Shown here piece after piece: positions 7,364 to 14,354 of a stretch of 47,512 bases of DNA. A model generated the notes under the pieces. The model worked only from the letters and a program-made list of their open reading frames with translations, made no database searches and was not told where the DNA came from. Position 1 is the first letter of the stretch, and the number at the start of each line of letters is the position of its first letter. This DNA comes from a virus. The position numbers and the translations under genes were made by a program. The stretch lies in the IMG/VR virus record IMGVR_UViG_3300045738_001340, positions 1 through 47,512 of that record; one strand, given 5' to 3'.

Positions 7364-7590
7364 GACGAAGCTCCGTCCGCGTCGGCCAGTGCCTTGCTGA
7401 TCGCGCGCCGGACCTTGCCCACCTTGATCGTGTGCGAGCCCGACGCGATCACCGACTCGGCGGCTGACATCGGGACGGCGCTGCGCAGGCTGGCGTCAGC
7501 CTCGTCGCAGAGGTCGAGCACCGCCGCGAGTGCATCGGCCAGGCGGCTGAGTCCAGCTCGCTCGAAGTGGCCCCTCTGTTCCGCGCTCAT
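7360..7590 (-). CDS. Hypothetical protein, 76 aa
   Basis: ATG 7590, overlapping its neighbours by 4 bp. Predicted all-helical. It opens MSAEQRGHF, the third instance of the QRG start motif in 1.1 kb. No recognised domain. Confidence 0.6.
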   Translation of the reverse strand: MSAEQRGHFERAGLSRLADALAAVLDLCDEADASLRSAVPMSAAESVIASGSHTIKVGKVRRAISKALADADGASS

Positions 7591-8003
7591 CGGTGGTCTC
7601 CTTCGCTGGTGGGCTGGGCGGCCGACAGGGCGCGGAGGAAGGCGCGGCCGGTGTCGGCCTGGATCGCGTCTTCCATGCCGCCGGAGCCCCAGTCGTCGGG
7701 CGGGCACTTCGCGGCCAGCTCGTCGGCCAGCGCCTTGGCGGCGTCGAGGGCGGCCTGCTGGCGGCGGATGAGCGCGGCCATGCGCGGGAAGGCGTTGTGC
7801 ACGGCCACGATCGCGGCGGCGTTGTCCTCGCCCCGGTAGGTGAGCGCGATCGTTCCGAGGTAGCTGCCGTCTGCCGCGTTCAGCGTCTTGCTGTTGTCCG
7901 GCACGCCCTGGTCGATGAAGTCCTGTCGCTCGGTCCACGGCCCGTCGGTCGCTGCGGCGTGTGCGGCTTCCAGTCCGTCCAGCCACGACAGGTCGCCGGT
8001 CAC
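7587..8003 (-). CDS. Hypothetical protein, 138 aa
   Basis: GTG 8003. It resembles the small early actinophage proteins that begin with W-x2-G-P-W type signatures (TDGPWTERQDF) and end in a long helix (RQQAALDAAKALADEL). Function unknown. Coupled to both neighbours by overlap. Confidence 0.65.
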   Translation of the reverse strand: MTGDLSWLDGLEAAHAAATDGPWTERQDFIDQGVPDNSKTLNAADGSYLGTIALTYRGEDNAAAIVAVHNAFPRMAALIRRQQAALDAAKALADELAAKCPPDDWGSGGMEDAIQADTGRAFLRALSAAQPTSEGDHR

Positions 8004-8293
8004 GCGGCGCCGCCGAGGTAGAGCCCGGCAGCGGCCGACACGCGGTCCTCGGCCGGGTGTTCCTCGTCCATCCAGCCCCACCACACGAGCACGCCGCCCT
8101 TGACCTGGCCGACGTTGAAGTCGTCGGAGCCGAACCCGGCGAAACCGGCCTTGATCGCGGCCTCCCGGGTGGGGTGAAGCTGCCCGTCCCACGAGTAGGA
8201 CCATGACCAGTCAGCCAGCGAGCCGACCGGGTAGCTGGTCGCCGCCAGCCAGCCGGAGCCGTGCCCGTCCACGTCGGTGCGCGGGCCGGTCAC
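8000..8293 (-). CDS. Hypothetical protein, 97 aa
   Basis: GTG 8293. Unusually rich in Trp and aromatic residues (DWSWSYSWDG, VWWGWMDEE), suggesting a compact beta fold. No family recognised. Confidence 0.6.
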   Translation of the reverse strand: MTGPRTDVDGHGSGWLAATSYPVGSLADWSWSYSWDGQLHPTREAAIKAGFAGFGSDDFNVGQVKGGVLVWWGWMDEEHPAEDRVSAAAGLYLGGAA

Positions 8294-8646
8294 CGGGAGC
8301 GTCCTTCGCTCTTCACGGCGGGGCACTCGTCGGGGCATGAACAGCCATCCGGTCCGCACGGGTAGTCGCAGTCGCCGCACAGTGGCTCGCTCTCCGTCTC
8401 GCCGCCGGTGGGGCGGGCGTCCGCGTGCAGAGCGGCGGTGGCCAGGCGGAGGTACTCGTCCTGGATGTAGCTCGCCGCTAGTGCCCACTTAGCGCCCCGG
8501 TTCTGCTCCTGGTGGATCGCCTTCGCCGCTGTCTCCACCCGCTGCCCCCACGACTCCGCGGCTGGCGGGCGCCTCGTGTGCCCCGGCGGCAGCGGAGCCA
8601 CCCGGTACCCGCCGGCGGCCGTGCCCGGTGCCCCTGCAGCCCTCAC
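8290..8646 (-). CDS. Cysteine-rich hypothetical protein, 118 aa
   Basis: GTG 8646. The C-terminal 30 residues hold six or more cysteines in tight spacing (CGDCDYPCG...CSCPDEC), a likely metal site. The first 60 residues are low-complexity, rich in Ala, Gly and Pro, so the true start may be internal. Overlaps both neighbours. Confidence 0.6.
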   Translation of the reverse strand: MRAAGAPGTAAGGYRVAPLPPGHTRRPPAAESWGQRVETAAKAIHQEQNRGAKWALAASYIQDEYLRLATAALHADARPTGGETESEPLCGDCDYPCGPDGCSCPDECPAVKSEGRSR

Positions 8647-9278
8647 GACGACGCCCCCAGCGCCCGCAGGTTCTCGGCGAGGATCCGCGGCCCCAACTCG
8701 AGCTGTTCCGGTGTCGCCTTCATCCGCGAGTCAGCGAACGTGCGGCGCATCGCCTCCACCGCGTCCACTGCCTGCGACTCGGTGAACGCCTGCCTACGTG
8801 CCTCCAGACCGAGCTTCCCGGCGTCCACCGCCATCCGGTGCAGCCGGTCACGCTCCTGCCCGTACAAGGCCACCACCGGGGCGATCCCGGCCGCCTGCGT
8901 CACGTCCACGCCCGGGAACTGCGACGACCCCACGGTGACCACCTGCGACTCGCCCCAGGTGAGCGCCTGCGGACTGAGCTGCTGCACCAGGTCCCGCAGC
9001 GCCAGCACGTTGCCGTACGTCTCGTCCAGCCCGGTCTGGATGGCTTCATGCCACTCGATGGCGGTCGGCATCCCGTACTTGGCCACGTACACCGCGGCCG
9101 CCTGCTCCTGCTGCCGGCGTTCGGCGGCGGCCCGGGACTGGGGTGCCCGCCCGCCGTGCGAACCGCAGCGGGCCTGCTCGGCCATCGGGGGGAGCTCGCA
9201 GTAGCCGCCGTCAGGGTTGCGTTCGGAGACGCTGACCTTGGCGGCGCAGCGGCCGGCGATGGGTTCGCGGCTAGCCAT
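8643..9278 (-). CDS. Terminase small-subunit-like protein, 211 aa
   Basis: ATG 9278. The N-terminal Cys-rich segment followed by CGSHGGRAPQ and an Ala/Arg-rich helix matches a layout common in actinophage proteins annotated as terminase small subunits; the helical remainder would fit oligomerisation and DNA binding. It lies 5.5 kb upstream of the large subunit, which is unusual, so the role is inferred from family resemblance rather than position. Confidence 0.5.
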   Translation of the reverse strand: MASREPIAGRCAAKVSVSERNPDGGYCELPPMAEQARCGSHGGRAPQSRAAAERRQQEQAAAVYVAKYGMPTAIEWHEAIQTGLDETYGNVLALRDLVQQLSPQALTWGESQVVTVGSSQFPGVDVTQAAGIAPVVALYGQERDRLHRMAVDAGKLGLEARRQAFTESQAVDAVEAMRRTFADSRMKATPEQLELGPRILAENLRALGASS

Positions 9279-9321
9279 CGTGGTGATGGGTGTCGGTGCC
9301 GATGCGCTGGTTGCCGCTCAT
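9271..9321 (-). CDS. Possible 16-codon reading frame
   Basis: ATG 9321 overlaps the stop of the membrane protein upstream, and its own stop overlaps the next start. The product (MSGNQRIGTDTHHHDG) is very short, so this may be a translational coupling bridge and not a functional peptide. Confidence 0.25.
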   Translation of the reverse strand: MSGNQRIGTDTHHHDG

Positions 9322-9485
9322 GCCCGGATTTCCCCGTCGAGGTCGGTCGGGGGCGGCGCGTAGCCGTCGTCGCAGCAGTAGCAGCTGCTGGTGGTGGTGG
9401 TGTCGCGGAGTGCTCGGCCGATGAGGATGCCGGCTGCGGTTGCGGTGGTGAGCCAGGCGGCGGCGAGTGCGAGGGCGAGTGTCAC
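9318..9485 (-). CDS. Small membrane protein, 55 aa
   Basis: I chose GTG 9485 because AGGGAGA lies about 6 bases upstream; an in-frame GTG at 9506 lacks this. One hydrophobic segment covers residues 3-28 and is followed by a Cys-Tyr-Cys-Cys cluster (SSCYCCDDGY). Function unknown. Confidence 0.6.
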   Translation of the reverse strand: MTLALALAAAWLTTATAAGILIGRALRDTTTTSSCYCCDDGYAPPPTDLDGEIRA

Positions 9486-9569
9486 GGGGTTTCTCCCTGG
9501 GTTCACCAGGCGGGGGCCTCGTCTGGTGGTGGTCGGATCGTAGCGTGGTGATGGATGCCACGTCCACGG

Positions 9570-9896
9570 CTAGTGGATGGTTTGTGCGGCCGTGTCGAGG
9601 TGGGTTCCGCAGCGGCGGCAGGTGTCGTGTTCGGGCTGGTGGCCGTACCGCTGGCAGAGCTCGGTTCGGAAGGCTTGCCGGCCGGGGGAGTCGTCGGTGG
9701 CGGGATGTGCGGGCCGGGCGGGGGGCAGGTCGAGGGCGGGGTCGGGCGGCTGTTTCCAGCCGAGGGTCTGGAGTTGGTCGAGGAGCCAGCTGGCGGTGTC
9801 GTGCGGGTCGGGCTTCGTTGCTGCGGCGCGGTCGCGGGTGAGTGCGTCGGCGACGAGGAGCCGGCTCTTGGCGAGGCGGGACTGGTCGGTGGTCAT
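9570..9896 (-). CDS. Hypothetical protein with zinc knuckle, 108 aa
   Basis: ATG 9896 overlaps the stop of the replication-type protein. Helical N-terminus, Pro-rich middle, and C-terminal cysteines (CQRYGH, then CRRCGTHLD) that could bind zinc. The close coupling to the initiator-like gene hints at a replication accessory role, by position only. Confidence 0.65.
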   Translation of the reverse strand: MTTDQSRLAKSRLLVADALTRDRAAATKPDPHDTASWLLDQLQTLGWKQPPDPALDLPPARPAHPATDDSPGRQAFRTELCQRYGHQPEHDTCRRCGTHLDTAAQTIH

Positions 9897-10804
9897 GCGG
9901 TCGCTCCGAGGGGGTGGGGGTGACAGGTCGGGCAGCGGGTGACGGTGCGGTCGTCGACCTCGAGGAGGCGGGTGGTCTGGTCGCAGTGGCCGCACCAGCC
10001 GGGCTTGGGGGCGGGCTTGGGGGCGGGCTTGGCGGCGTGGTCGCGGGCGAGCTCCCAGTTGCCGCGGAGCCGGCCGCAGGCGCGGCAGGGCGGGATGGTG
10101 TCGCGGTCCTGGCCGTGGTGCTTGGCGCAGAGTGGCGGTTCGTCGTCGAGTTCGCGGGGGGGCGGGGGAGCGCTCTTCCCTCCCAGATTCTCAACGTGAG
10201 GAACCCCTGAAACAGAACCTGAAACAGAAAGGGGGGGTTCGGCGATGGGTTCGGGGATGGGTTCCGTGGAACCCATCCGGGATGGGTTGCTTACGCACCT
10301 ATCGTCGATCCCTTCCGGGATGGGTTCGGGGATGGGTTCCGCACCGGGGTTGAGGGCGGCGCGGGTGGCGCGGATGGCGGTGGTGCCGTCGACCGCGGTC
10401 TTGCCTTCCAGGGCGGGCAGTCGGCCGAGTTCGACGGCCAGGGCGGCGCGGATCGCTGGGGACTGGACGGCGGTGGCGGACTTGAGCGCGGACTTGAGCA
10501 CGCCGGGGATGCGGTAGGACCCGTCGTTTCGGATGAAGGACCGGACCAGCACTTCTTCGGTGTCCTCGTCCACGACGAGGAATCGTGCGGCGGCGAGCCG
10601 TTCGATGGCTTCGTCGACGCTGCCGACGGTCCAGCCGTGGACGCAGCGGGACCATTTGCGCAGCTGCATCGGGAGCACGCCGGCCTGGTTCATGGACGGC
10701 TGGGAGAGCAGCAGCAGGTAGAGCAGTTGGGCGTCGGCGTCGAGGGCGCGCCATTCGGGGTCGGCCCAGATGCGGTGCTGGATCTGCCCGTAGTCGCGGG
10801 CCAT
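9893..10804 (-). CDS. Replication-initiator-like protein with C-terminal zinc ribbons
   Basis: 303 residues from ATG 10804. The N-terminus (RDYGQIQHRIWADPEWRALD) and the following winged-helix-like region match a family of actinophage proteins often called HTH or replisome-organiser proteins. A Pro/Glu-rich linker (about residues 150-215) is encoded by repeated GATGGGTT DNA. The C-terminus has cysteine pairs (CAKHHG, CRACG, CGHCD, CPTCH) that form likely zinc ribbons. No other replication initiator, helicase or polymerase is visible in the genome, so this is the best candidate to recruit host replication. The assignment is moderate. Confidence 0.6.
   Translation of the reverse strand: MARDYGQIQHRIWADPEWRALDADAQLLYLLLLSQPSMNQAGVLPMQLRKWSRCVHGWTVGSVDEAIERLAAARFLVVDEDTEEVLVRSFIRNDGSYRIPGVLKSALKSATAVQSPAIRAALAVELGRLPALEGKTAVDGTTAIRATRAALNPGAEPIPEPIPEGIDDRCVSNPSRMGSTEPIPEPIAEPPLSVSGSVSGVPHVENLGGKSAPPPPRELDDEPPLCAKHHGQDRDTIPPCRACGRLRGNWELARDHAAKPAPKPAPKPGWCGHCDQTTRLLEVDDRTVTRCPTCHPHPLGATA
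10244..10338. repeat. Iteron-like GATGGGTT cluster inside the initiator gene
   Basis: Five direct copies of GATGGGTT start at 10244, 10256, 10281, 10319 and 10331, and an inverted copy AACCCATC lies at 10270-10277. Each pair 12 bp apart forms a tight doublet, and the inverted copy faces the 10281 copy across 3 bp. Iterons inside the initiator gene are a known origin arrangement in phages and plasmids. The repeats also encode the Glu-Pro-Ile-Pro linker, so coding repetition alone could explain them. Confidence 0.5.
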
Positions 10805-11472
10805 CAGGCGGCCATCTGATGGGCGTGCTGGCGCCGGCGGTGCCGTGCGAGGTGGGCGGCGACCTCGAGCCCGCAGTCGGGGCAGGTGCGGCGGGTGCGT
10901 GCCTTCTGGGGGCTGGTGCGCCCGCCTGGTGGTCGGGAGACGGGGGTGTGTGCTCCGACCCGCCAGCGGATGACGGTGCGTTCGGCGACGCCGAGGGTTT
11001 CGGCGATGCGCAGGGCGGAGTGGCCGCGCCGCTGGAGGACGCGGAAGGCGGCGGCGAGTTCGTAGCGGTTGAGGTGGATGCTGCGGTCGCCGTTGGCGGC
11101 GCGTTCTACGGCGATGTCGTCGATGTCGTAGCCGTGTCGGCCGGCCGCTGGCGACACGCTGTCCCGGCGGCTCGGTGGTGGTGGTGGCTGGTCGGGCACG
11201 GTGCTGTTCCCCCTGGTCTTGGATGGTCGGGTCGGGCGTGCGCCTGGGCTCATGGCGCGCAGCCGTGCCCGCTGCTTCGGCGTGGTGCCGCCCCACACCC
11301 CCTGCGGTTCGTGCCGAACCGCGTAGGTGAGGCAGGGCAGGAGGATGGGGCAGCCGCGGCACAGTCCGGCGGCGGCCAGTGCTTCGGCGTTGCGGCCGGG
11401 CTCGGGATGGAACCTGTCGGGGTCGGTGCGCCGGCACGGCACGTCCGCCGGCACCGGCGGGTAGGTGGTCAT
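10804..11472 (-). CDS. WhiB-family iron-sulfur regulator fused to HTH and zinc finger
   Basis: 222 residues from ATG 11472. The WhiB part has four cysteines C13, C38, C41 and C47 (PCRRTD...CRGCPILLPC) and the turn GVWGG at 58-62. These are the ligands of a 4Fe-4S cluster and the sigma-factor-facing turn of WhiB proteins. Residues 80-115 form a Pro/Ser linker, 135-172 a helix-turn-helix (LRIAETLGVAERTVIRW), and 197-216 a C-x2-C plus His zinc finger. Most WhiB proteins are about 80-120 residues without an added HTH. WhiB proteins are found almost only in actinobacteria and their phages, where they bind host sigma factor region 4. Confidence 0.85.
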   Translation of the reverse strand: MTTYPPVPADVPCRRTDPDRFHPEPGRNAEALAAAGLCRGCPILLPCLTYAVRHEPQGVWGGTTPKQRARLRAMSPGARPTRPSKTRGNSTVPDQPPPPPSRRDSVSPAAGRHGYDIDDIAVERAANGDRSIHLNRYELAAAFRVLQRRGHSALRIAETLGVAERTVIRWRVGAHTPVSRPPGGRTSPQKARTRRTCPDCGLEVAAHLARHRRRQHAHQMAA

Positions 11473-11693
11473 GACGGCGTCTCGAACAGGTCGAGCTGGA
11501 CGACCTCGGCGCACCGGTGCTCGGACACCTCGATGGTGTGCTCCATGGCGTTGCGCTCCTCGATGTGCGCGACGTACCAGCCGCAGGTCCAGCAGCGGGA
11601 CCACAGCCACAGCTCGACGCTGGCCGGGTTGTGGGGCGGGTTCGGGCCGAGGTGGGTGCGGATGCTCTGCGCAGGAGGGGCGAGCTCCGTCAT
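11469..11693 (-). CDS. Small hypothetical protein, 74 aa
   Basis: ATG 11693, stop overlapping the WhiB ATG. A central CWTCGWYVAHIE segment and a later Cys (HRCAEV) could bind metal. No family recognised. Confidence 0.65.
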   Translation of the reverse strand: MTELAPPAQSIRTHLGPNPPHNPASVELWLWSRCWTCGWYVAHIEERNAMEHTIEVSEHRCAEVVQLDLFETPS

Positions 11694-12331
11694 GCCGCAC
11701 CCGCCTCACGCCACTGCTCGAGCACGTCGGTCGGGACGCGGCCGATGTCGGGCACGTGGATGCCCTGCTCTCGGGCCCACGCCCGGGCCTGCTTGTGCTC
11801 GCCGGGCTTGGATGCGGCGGCCGGCTTCTTCTTCCGCAGGGCGGCCTTCGCCTCGGCCAGGGCCTGCTCGAGCTCGGCTACGCGTTCCCGGGCGGCCTGC
11901 TGGGATTCCCATTCGGCCAGAAGGGTGTCGAGGGTGGCGAGCGCCTGGTTGGCCTTCTCGGCGGCCTTGCGGATCGGGGCGTGCTCCGATCGCAAGCCGG
12001 TGGCGACCTTGTCCTTCGTGGGGTCCACGGTGGTTCCTTCGATTCGAGTGGGCGGTGGCTGAACGGGCGGTGGTGTCGGCCTGGGTGGAGTCGGGCGGGC
12101 GGGGGCCTCCGGGAGAACGCGGCCGGGGCGCTGAGTGGCAGGCGGGCGTGGTGCCAGCCGTTGGGGGCGTGGGATGCGACCGGAGTTGTCGAGTTCCCAG
12201 CCGCGTTCCGAGGCGACCCGGAGGACGTCGCCTCGAGTCCAGCCCTTGGTGACGCCGTCCTCGGAGGCGAAGTCGACGGAGTAGCCGGCCTCGAGCAGGC
12301 GTGCGATCTGGTTGTCCTTGGTGCCGCTCAT
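11690..12331 (-). CDS. Lsr2-like DNA-binding protein, 213 aa
   Basis: The C-terminal 35 residues (ARAWAREQGIHVPDIGRVP) match the DNA-binding domain of the actinobacterial nucleoid silencer Lsr2, including the RAWA start, the central Gly and the I-P-turn that inserts a short Arg-Gly-type motif in the minor groove. It is preceded by a coiled coil (about residues 125-165) and a Pro-rich linker, in place of the usual Lsr2 dimerisation domain. It may silence or counter-silence AT-rich DNA or compete with the host protein. Confidence 0.75.
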   Translation of the reverse strand: MSGTKDNQIARLLEAGYSVDFASEDGVTKGWTRGDVLRVASERGWELDNSGRIPRPQRLAPRPPATQRPGRVLPEAPARPTPPRPTPPPVQPPPTRIEGTTVDPTKDKVATGLRSEHAPIRKAAEKANQALATLDTLLAEWESQQAARERVAELEQALAEAKAALRKKKPAAASKPGEHKQARAWAREQGIHVPDIGRVPTDVLEQWREAGAA

Positions 12332-12537
12332 GCCGTGCGCCCGGTGTCGTCGGTGCGCGCGGCGGCCAGGTAGCGGTCGAGCGCACGGTGGGGGATGCGG
12401 AAGGAGCGGCCCACCCGCAGCGCGGACAGTTCCCGGCCGTGGACCAGCCGGTACACGGTCATCTTGGAGACGCGCATGATGGCGGCCGCCTCGGCGACGG
12501 TGAGGAACACGGAGGCGGGCTGGGCGGGGCCGGTCAC
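12328..12537 (-). CDS. Excisionase-like HTH protein, 69 aa
   Basis: GTG 12537. Residues 12-55 (TVAEAAAIMRVSKMTVYRLV ... RVGRSFRIP) are a textbook HTH_17/MerR-type winged helix as in excisionases and small phage regulators. It could be the recombination directionality factor for the serine integrase at 21.3-22.8 kb, though such factors vary and the gene is distant, or simply a regulator. Confidence 0.8.
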   Translation of the reverse strand: MTGPAQPASVFLTVAEAAAIMRVSKMTVYRLVHGRELSALRVGRSFRIPHRALDRYLAAARTDDTGRTA

Positions 12538-12977
12538 GCTGCCACCTGCTCTCCGCGCTCGGCCGGGGCGACCGTGAAGGTCACGCCCGGGACGGCGCCG
12601 GGTGGCGGGTACGCCTTCGACCACTCGCACTTGACGACCTGGGCGTCATCTACCCACGCCCCGCCGGCGGTGATGGCGTCGAACAGGGCCCGCTCCAACT
12701 TGTCCCCGTCGGGCTTGCGGTCGGGCGCCCACCGGCGCTTGGGCGCGGACTTGGGCCGCGGCAGGGTGAAGGTGACGGCGACGGCCAGCGGGCCGGTGAG
12801 CGGTTCGGTGAGTCCGGCTGCCATGCACTCTTGCCGCACGTGCCAGGCGACGGTGTCCCGCCAGGGGCGGAGCCGCACGTTGTCGGAGATCATGCGTCCG
12901 CGGCCGACGGCGCGCATCGACCCCTGGGGGATGGGCTCGCCGAGCACGGTGACGGTCAGGGCGGTCAGGGCGGTCAC
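12534..12977 (-). CDS. rusA: RusA-family Holliday junction resolvase
   Basis: 147 residues from GTG 12977. The core KPDGDKLERALFDAI (residues 88-102) followed by VDDAQVV (109-115) gives acidic residues D90, D92, D110 and D111, which fit the metal-binding catalytic set of RusA. The enzyme cuts branched DNA made during recombination and replication, helping to resolve concatemers before packaging. It lies beside the recombination module at 14.3-17 kb. Confidence 0.85.
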   Translation of the reverse strand: MTALTALTVTVLGEPIPQGSMRAVGRGRMISDNVRLRPWRDTVAWHVRQECMAAGLTEPLTGPLAVAVTFTLPRPKSAPKRRWAPDRKPDGDKLERALFDAITAGGAWVDDAQVVKCEWSKAYPPPGAVPGVTFTVAPAERGEQVAA

Positions 12978-13582
12978 GCTGCCTCCAGTCCGGCGCACTG
13001 GCAGGCGACGCCTTCGACAGTGCGGGTCAGGTGTCGCCAGGCGTGCAGCGGGCAGCCGGGTACCAGCCCGGGGCCTGGCTCGTGGCGTCTCGGCACACCG
13101 GCGCGCGGGTTCCAGCCGTAGGCGTTGATCTCGGCCACCAGCTCCCCGCAGGCGCCGCAGCGCACCACCTTGTGCCCGACCATCTCCCCGACGTGCCGGG
13201 CCGGTCCGTACGGGCCGCCGCCGGGGCACCAGCGGGGCGGGATCAGCCGCTCGGGGTCGAAGCGCAGCTCGACGCCGGGGGTGATCGGTGACGGGTGCCC
13301 GGCGCCTGCGGCCCGGCCTTCGCACGTGCCGCACAGCGGCGCCCCGTCGGTCGGGAGTTCGACGGTGGCGGGCTTCTCCGAGGTGATCGTCTGGCCGCAC
13401 CAGACGTGGTAGGTGGCGTGGTCGAAGTGCGGGTACTGGACCCCGGAGCGGACCCGGTGCCACCGGCTCGGGTTGCGCAGCCACCGGGGTCCCGTCCAGA
13501 GCACCGTGGGCTGCCGCCCGTGCGGCATGGAGTAGCTCAGCGGCGGCTCGTAGCGGACCGCGCCCAGGTCGACGACGGTCAT
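12974..13582 (-). CDS. Zinc-binding hypothetical protein, 202 aa
   Basis: ATG 13582. Several cysteine pairs are visible (CGTCEG, RCGACGE, GCPLHA, CQCAG) with His-rich spacing, indicating two or more zinc sites. No catalytic motif is seen. Overlaps RusA by 4 bp. Confidence 0.7.
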   Translation of the reverse strand: MTVVDLGAVRYEPPLSYSMPHGRQPTVLWTGPRWLRNPSRWHRVRSGVQYPHFDHATYHVWCGQTITSEKPATVELPTDGAPLCGTCEGRAAGAGHPSPITPGVELRFDPERLIPPRWCPGGGPYGPARHVGEMVGHKVVRCGACGELVAEINAYGWNPRAGVPRRHEPGPGLVPGCPLHAWRHLTRTVEGVACQCAGLEAA

Positions 13583-13767
13583 GGCGCCGTCCTCGTGCAC
13601 GATGGGCAGTGGTCGATGTTGCCGACGTCCTGGGTCCAGCCGGCGGCTTCGGCTTCCTCGTAGGCGGGGTCCACGTAGGCGCTGCCGGTGGCCAGGAAGG
13701 CGCGGCACTCGGGTGGGGTGCGGTCAGGGTGTACCGCCTGGCAGGAGATGAGGATCCGGGCGGTCAC
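13579..13767 (-). CDS. Small hypothetical protein, 62 aa
   Basis: GTG 13767. Three or four Cys (ISCQAVH, ECRAF, HCPSC) and no known domain. Overlaps both neighbours. Confidence 0.6.
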   Translation of the reverse strand: MTARILISCQAVHPDRTPPECRAFLATGSAYVDPAYEEAEAAGWTQDVGNIDHCPSCTRTAP

Positions 13768-14354
13768 GAGTCGTCCTCGCCGAACCGCTGCAGGTACTCG
13801 ACCAGCGGCACCTTGACCCAGCCGTGCTCGGCCGGGGTCTTGGGCCGGTGGCGGTTGGTCTCGTTCAGCTCGTCTTCGACGTCCTTGGACGCCCAGCCGA
13901 CCCACACCCCGTCGTCCTCGTGCCGGATGCTGCAGGAGTACAGGCCGTGCCCGGCGAAGGTGACTCCGGGCATCCCGAACTGGCCGAGCTCCTTGCGCTG
14001 GTCCGGCGTGGACAGCCGCTTCATCTCGTCGAGGAGCTTCTTCCCCGGCCCGTTCGCGCGGGGGCGGACCAGGTGGTCCTCCTTGACCGGGCGGAACCAG
14101 CCAGCAGGCAACCGGTCGTCCATCTTGCGGGGCCAGTCGAGCCCGGTGAACGCGCCGCTGTCGCGGACCCAGATCTGCCGGACCCGCCGGTCGCGATCGT
14201 CCGTCTCCGGAACGTCGGCGGCGTCCCAGAACTTCGCGGCCCAGGCCCACCGCTCCGCGGCGATCTTCGTGGCGCGCTCACGGACATCGGCGGACCAGGC
14301 CAGCACCTCCGGGGTGCTGTTGCGGTAGACGAGGCGGGGCAGGCGGTCTCTCAT
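13764..14354 (-). CDS. Hypothetical protein, 196 aa
   Basis: ATG 14354. Trp-rich and mixed alpha/beta (WAWAAKFWDAADV, VWVGWASKDVED). No motif of a known enzyme is apparent. It is immediately downstream of the annealing-protein candidate and overlaps it by 4 bp, so it may serve recombination. Confidence 0.65.
   Translation of the reverse strand: MRDRLPRLVYRNSTPEVLAWSADVRERATKIAAERWAWAAKFWDAADVPETDDRDRRVRQIWVRDSGAFTGLDWPRKMDDRLPAGWFRPVKEDHLVRPRANGPGKKLLDEMKRLSTPDQRKELGQFGMPGVTFAGHGLYSCSIRHEDDGVWVGWASKDVEDELNETNRHRPKTPAEHGWVKVPLVEYLQRFGEDDS

Noticed and set aside
10201-10235. Tandem GAAACAG repeat as a regulatory site
   Set aside because: It is short and encodes a Ser-Val-Ser-Gly repeat in the linker of the initiator-like protein; there is no further support.
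9893-11437. Initiator-like gene starting at 11437
   Set aside because: The added codons are a shadow of the WhiB gene; ATG 10804 overlaps the WhiB stop as its neighbours do.
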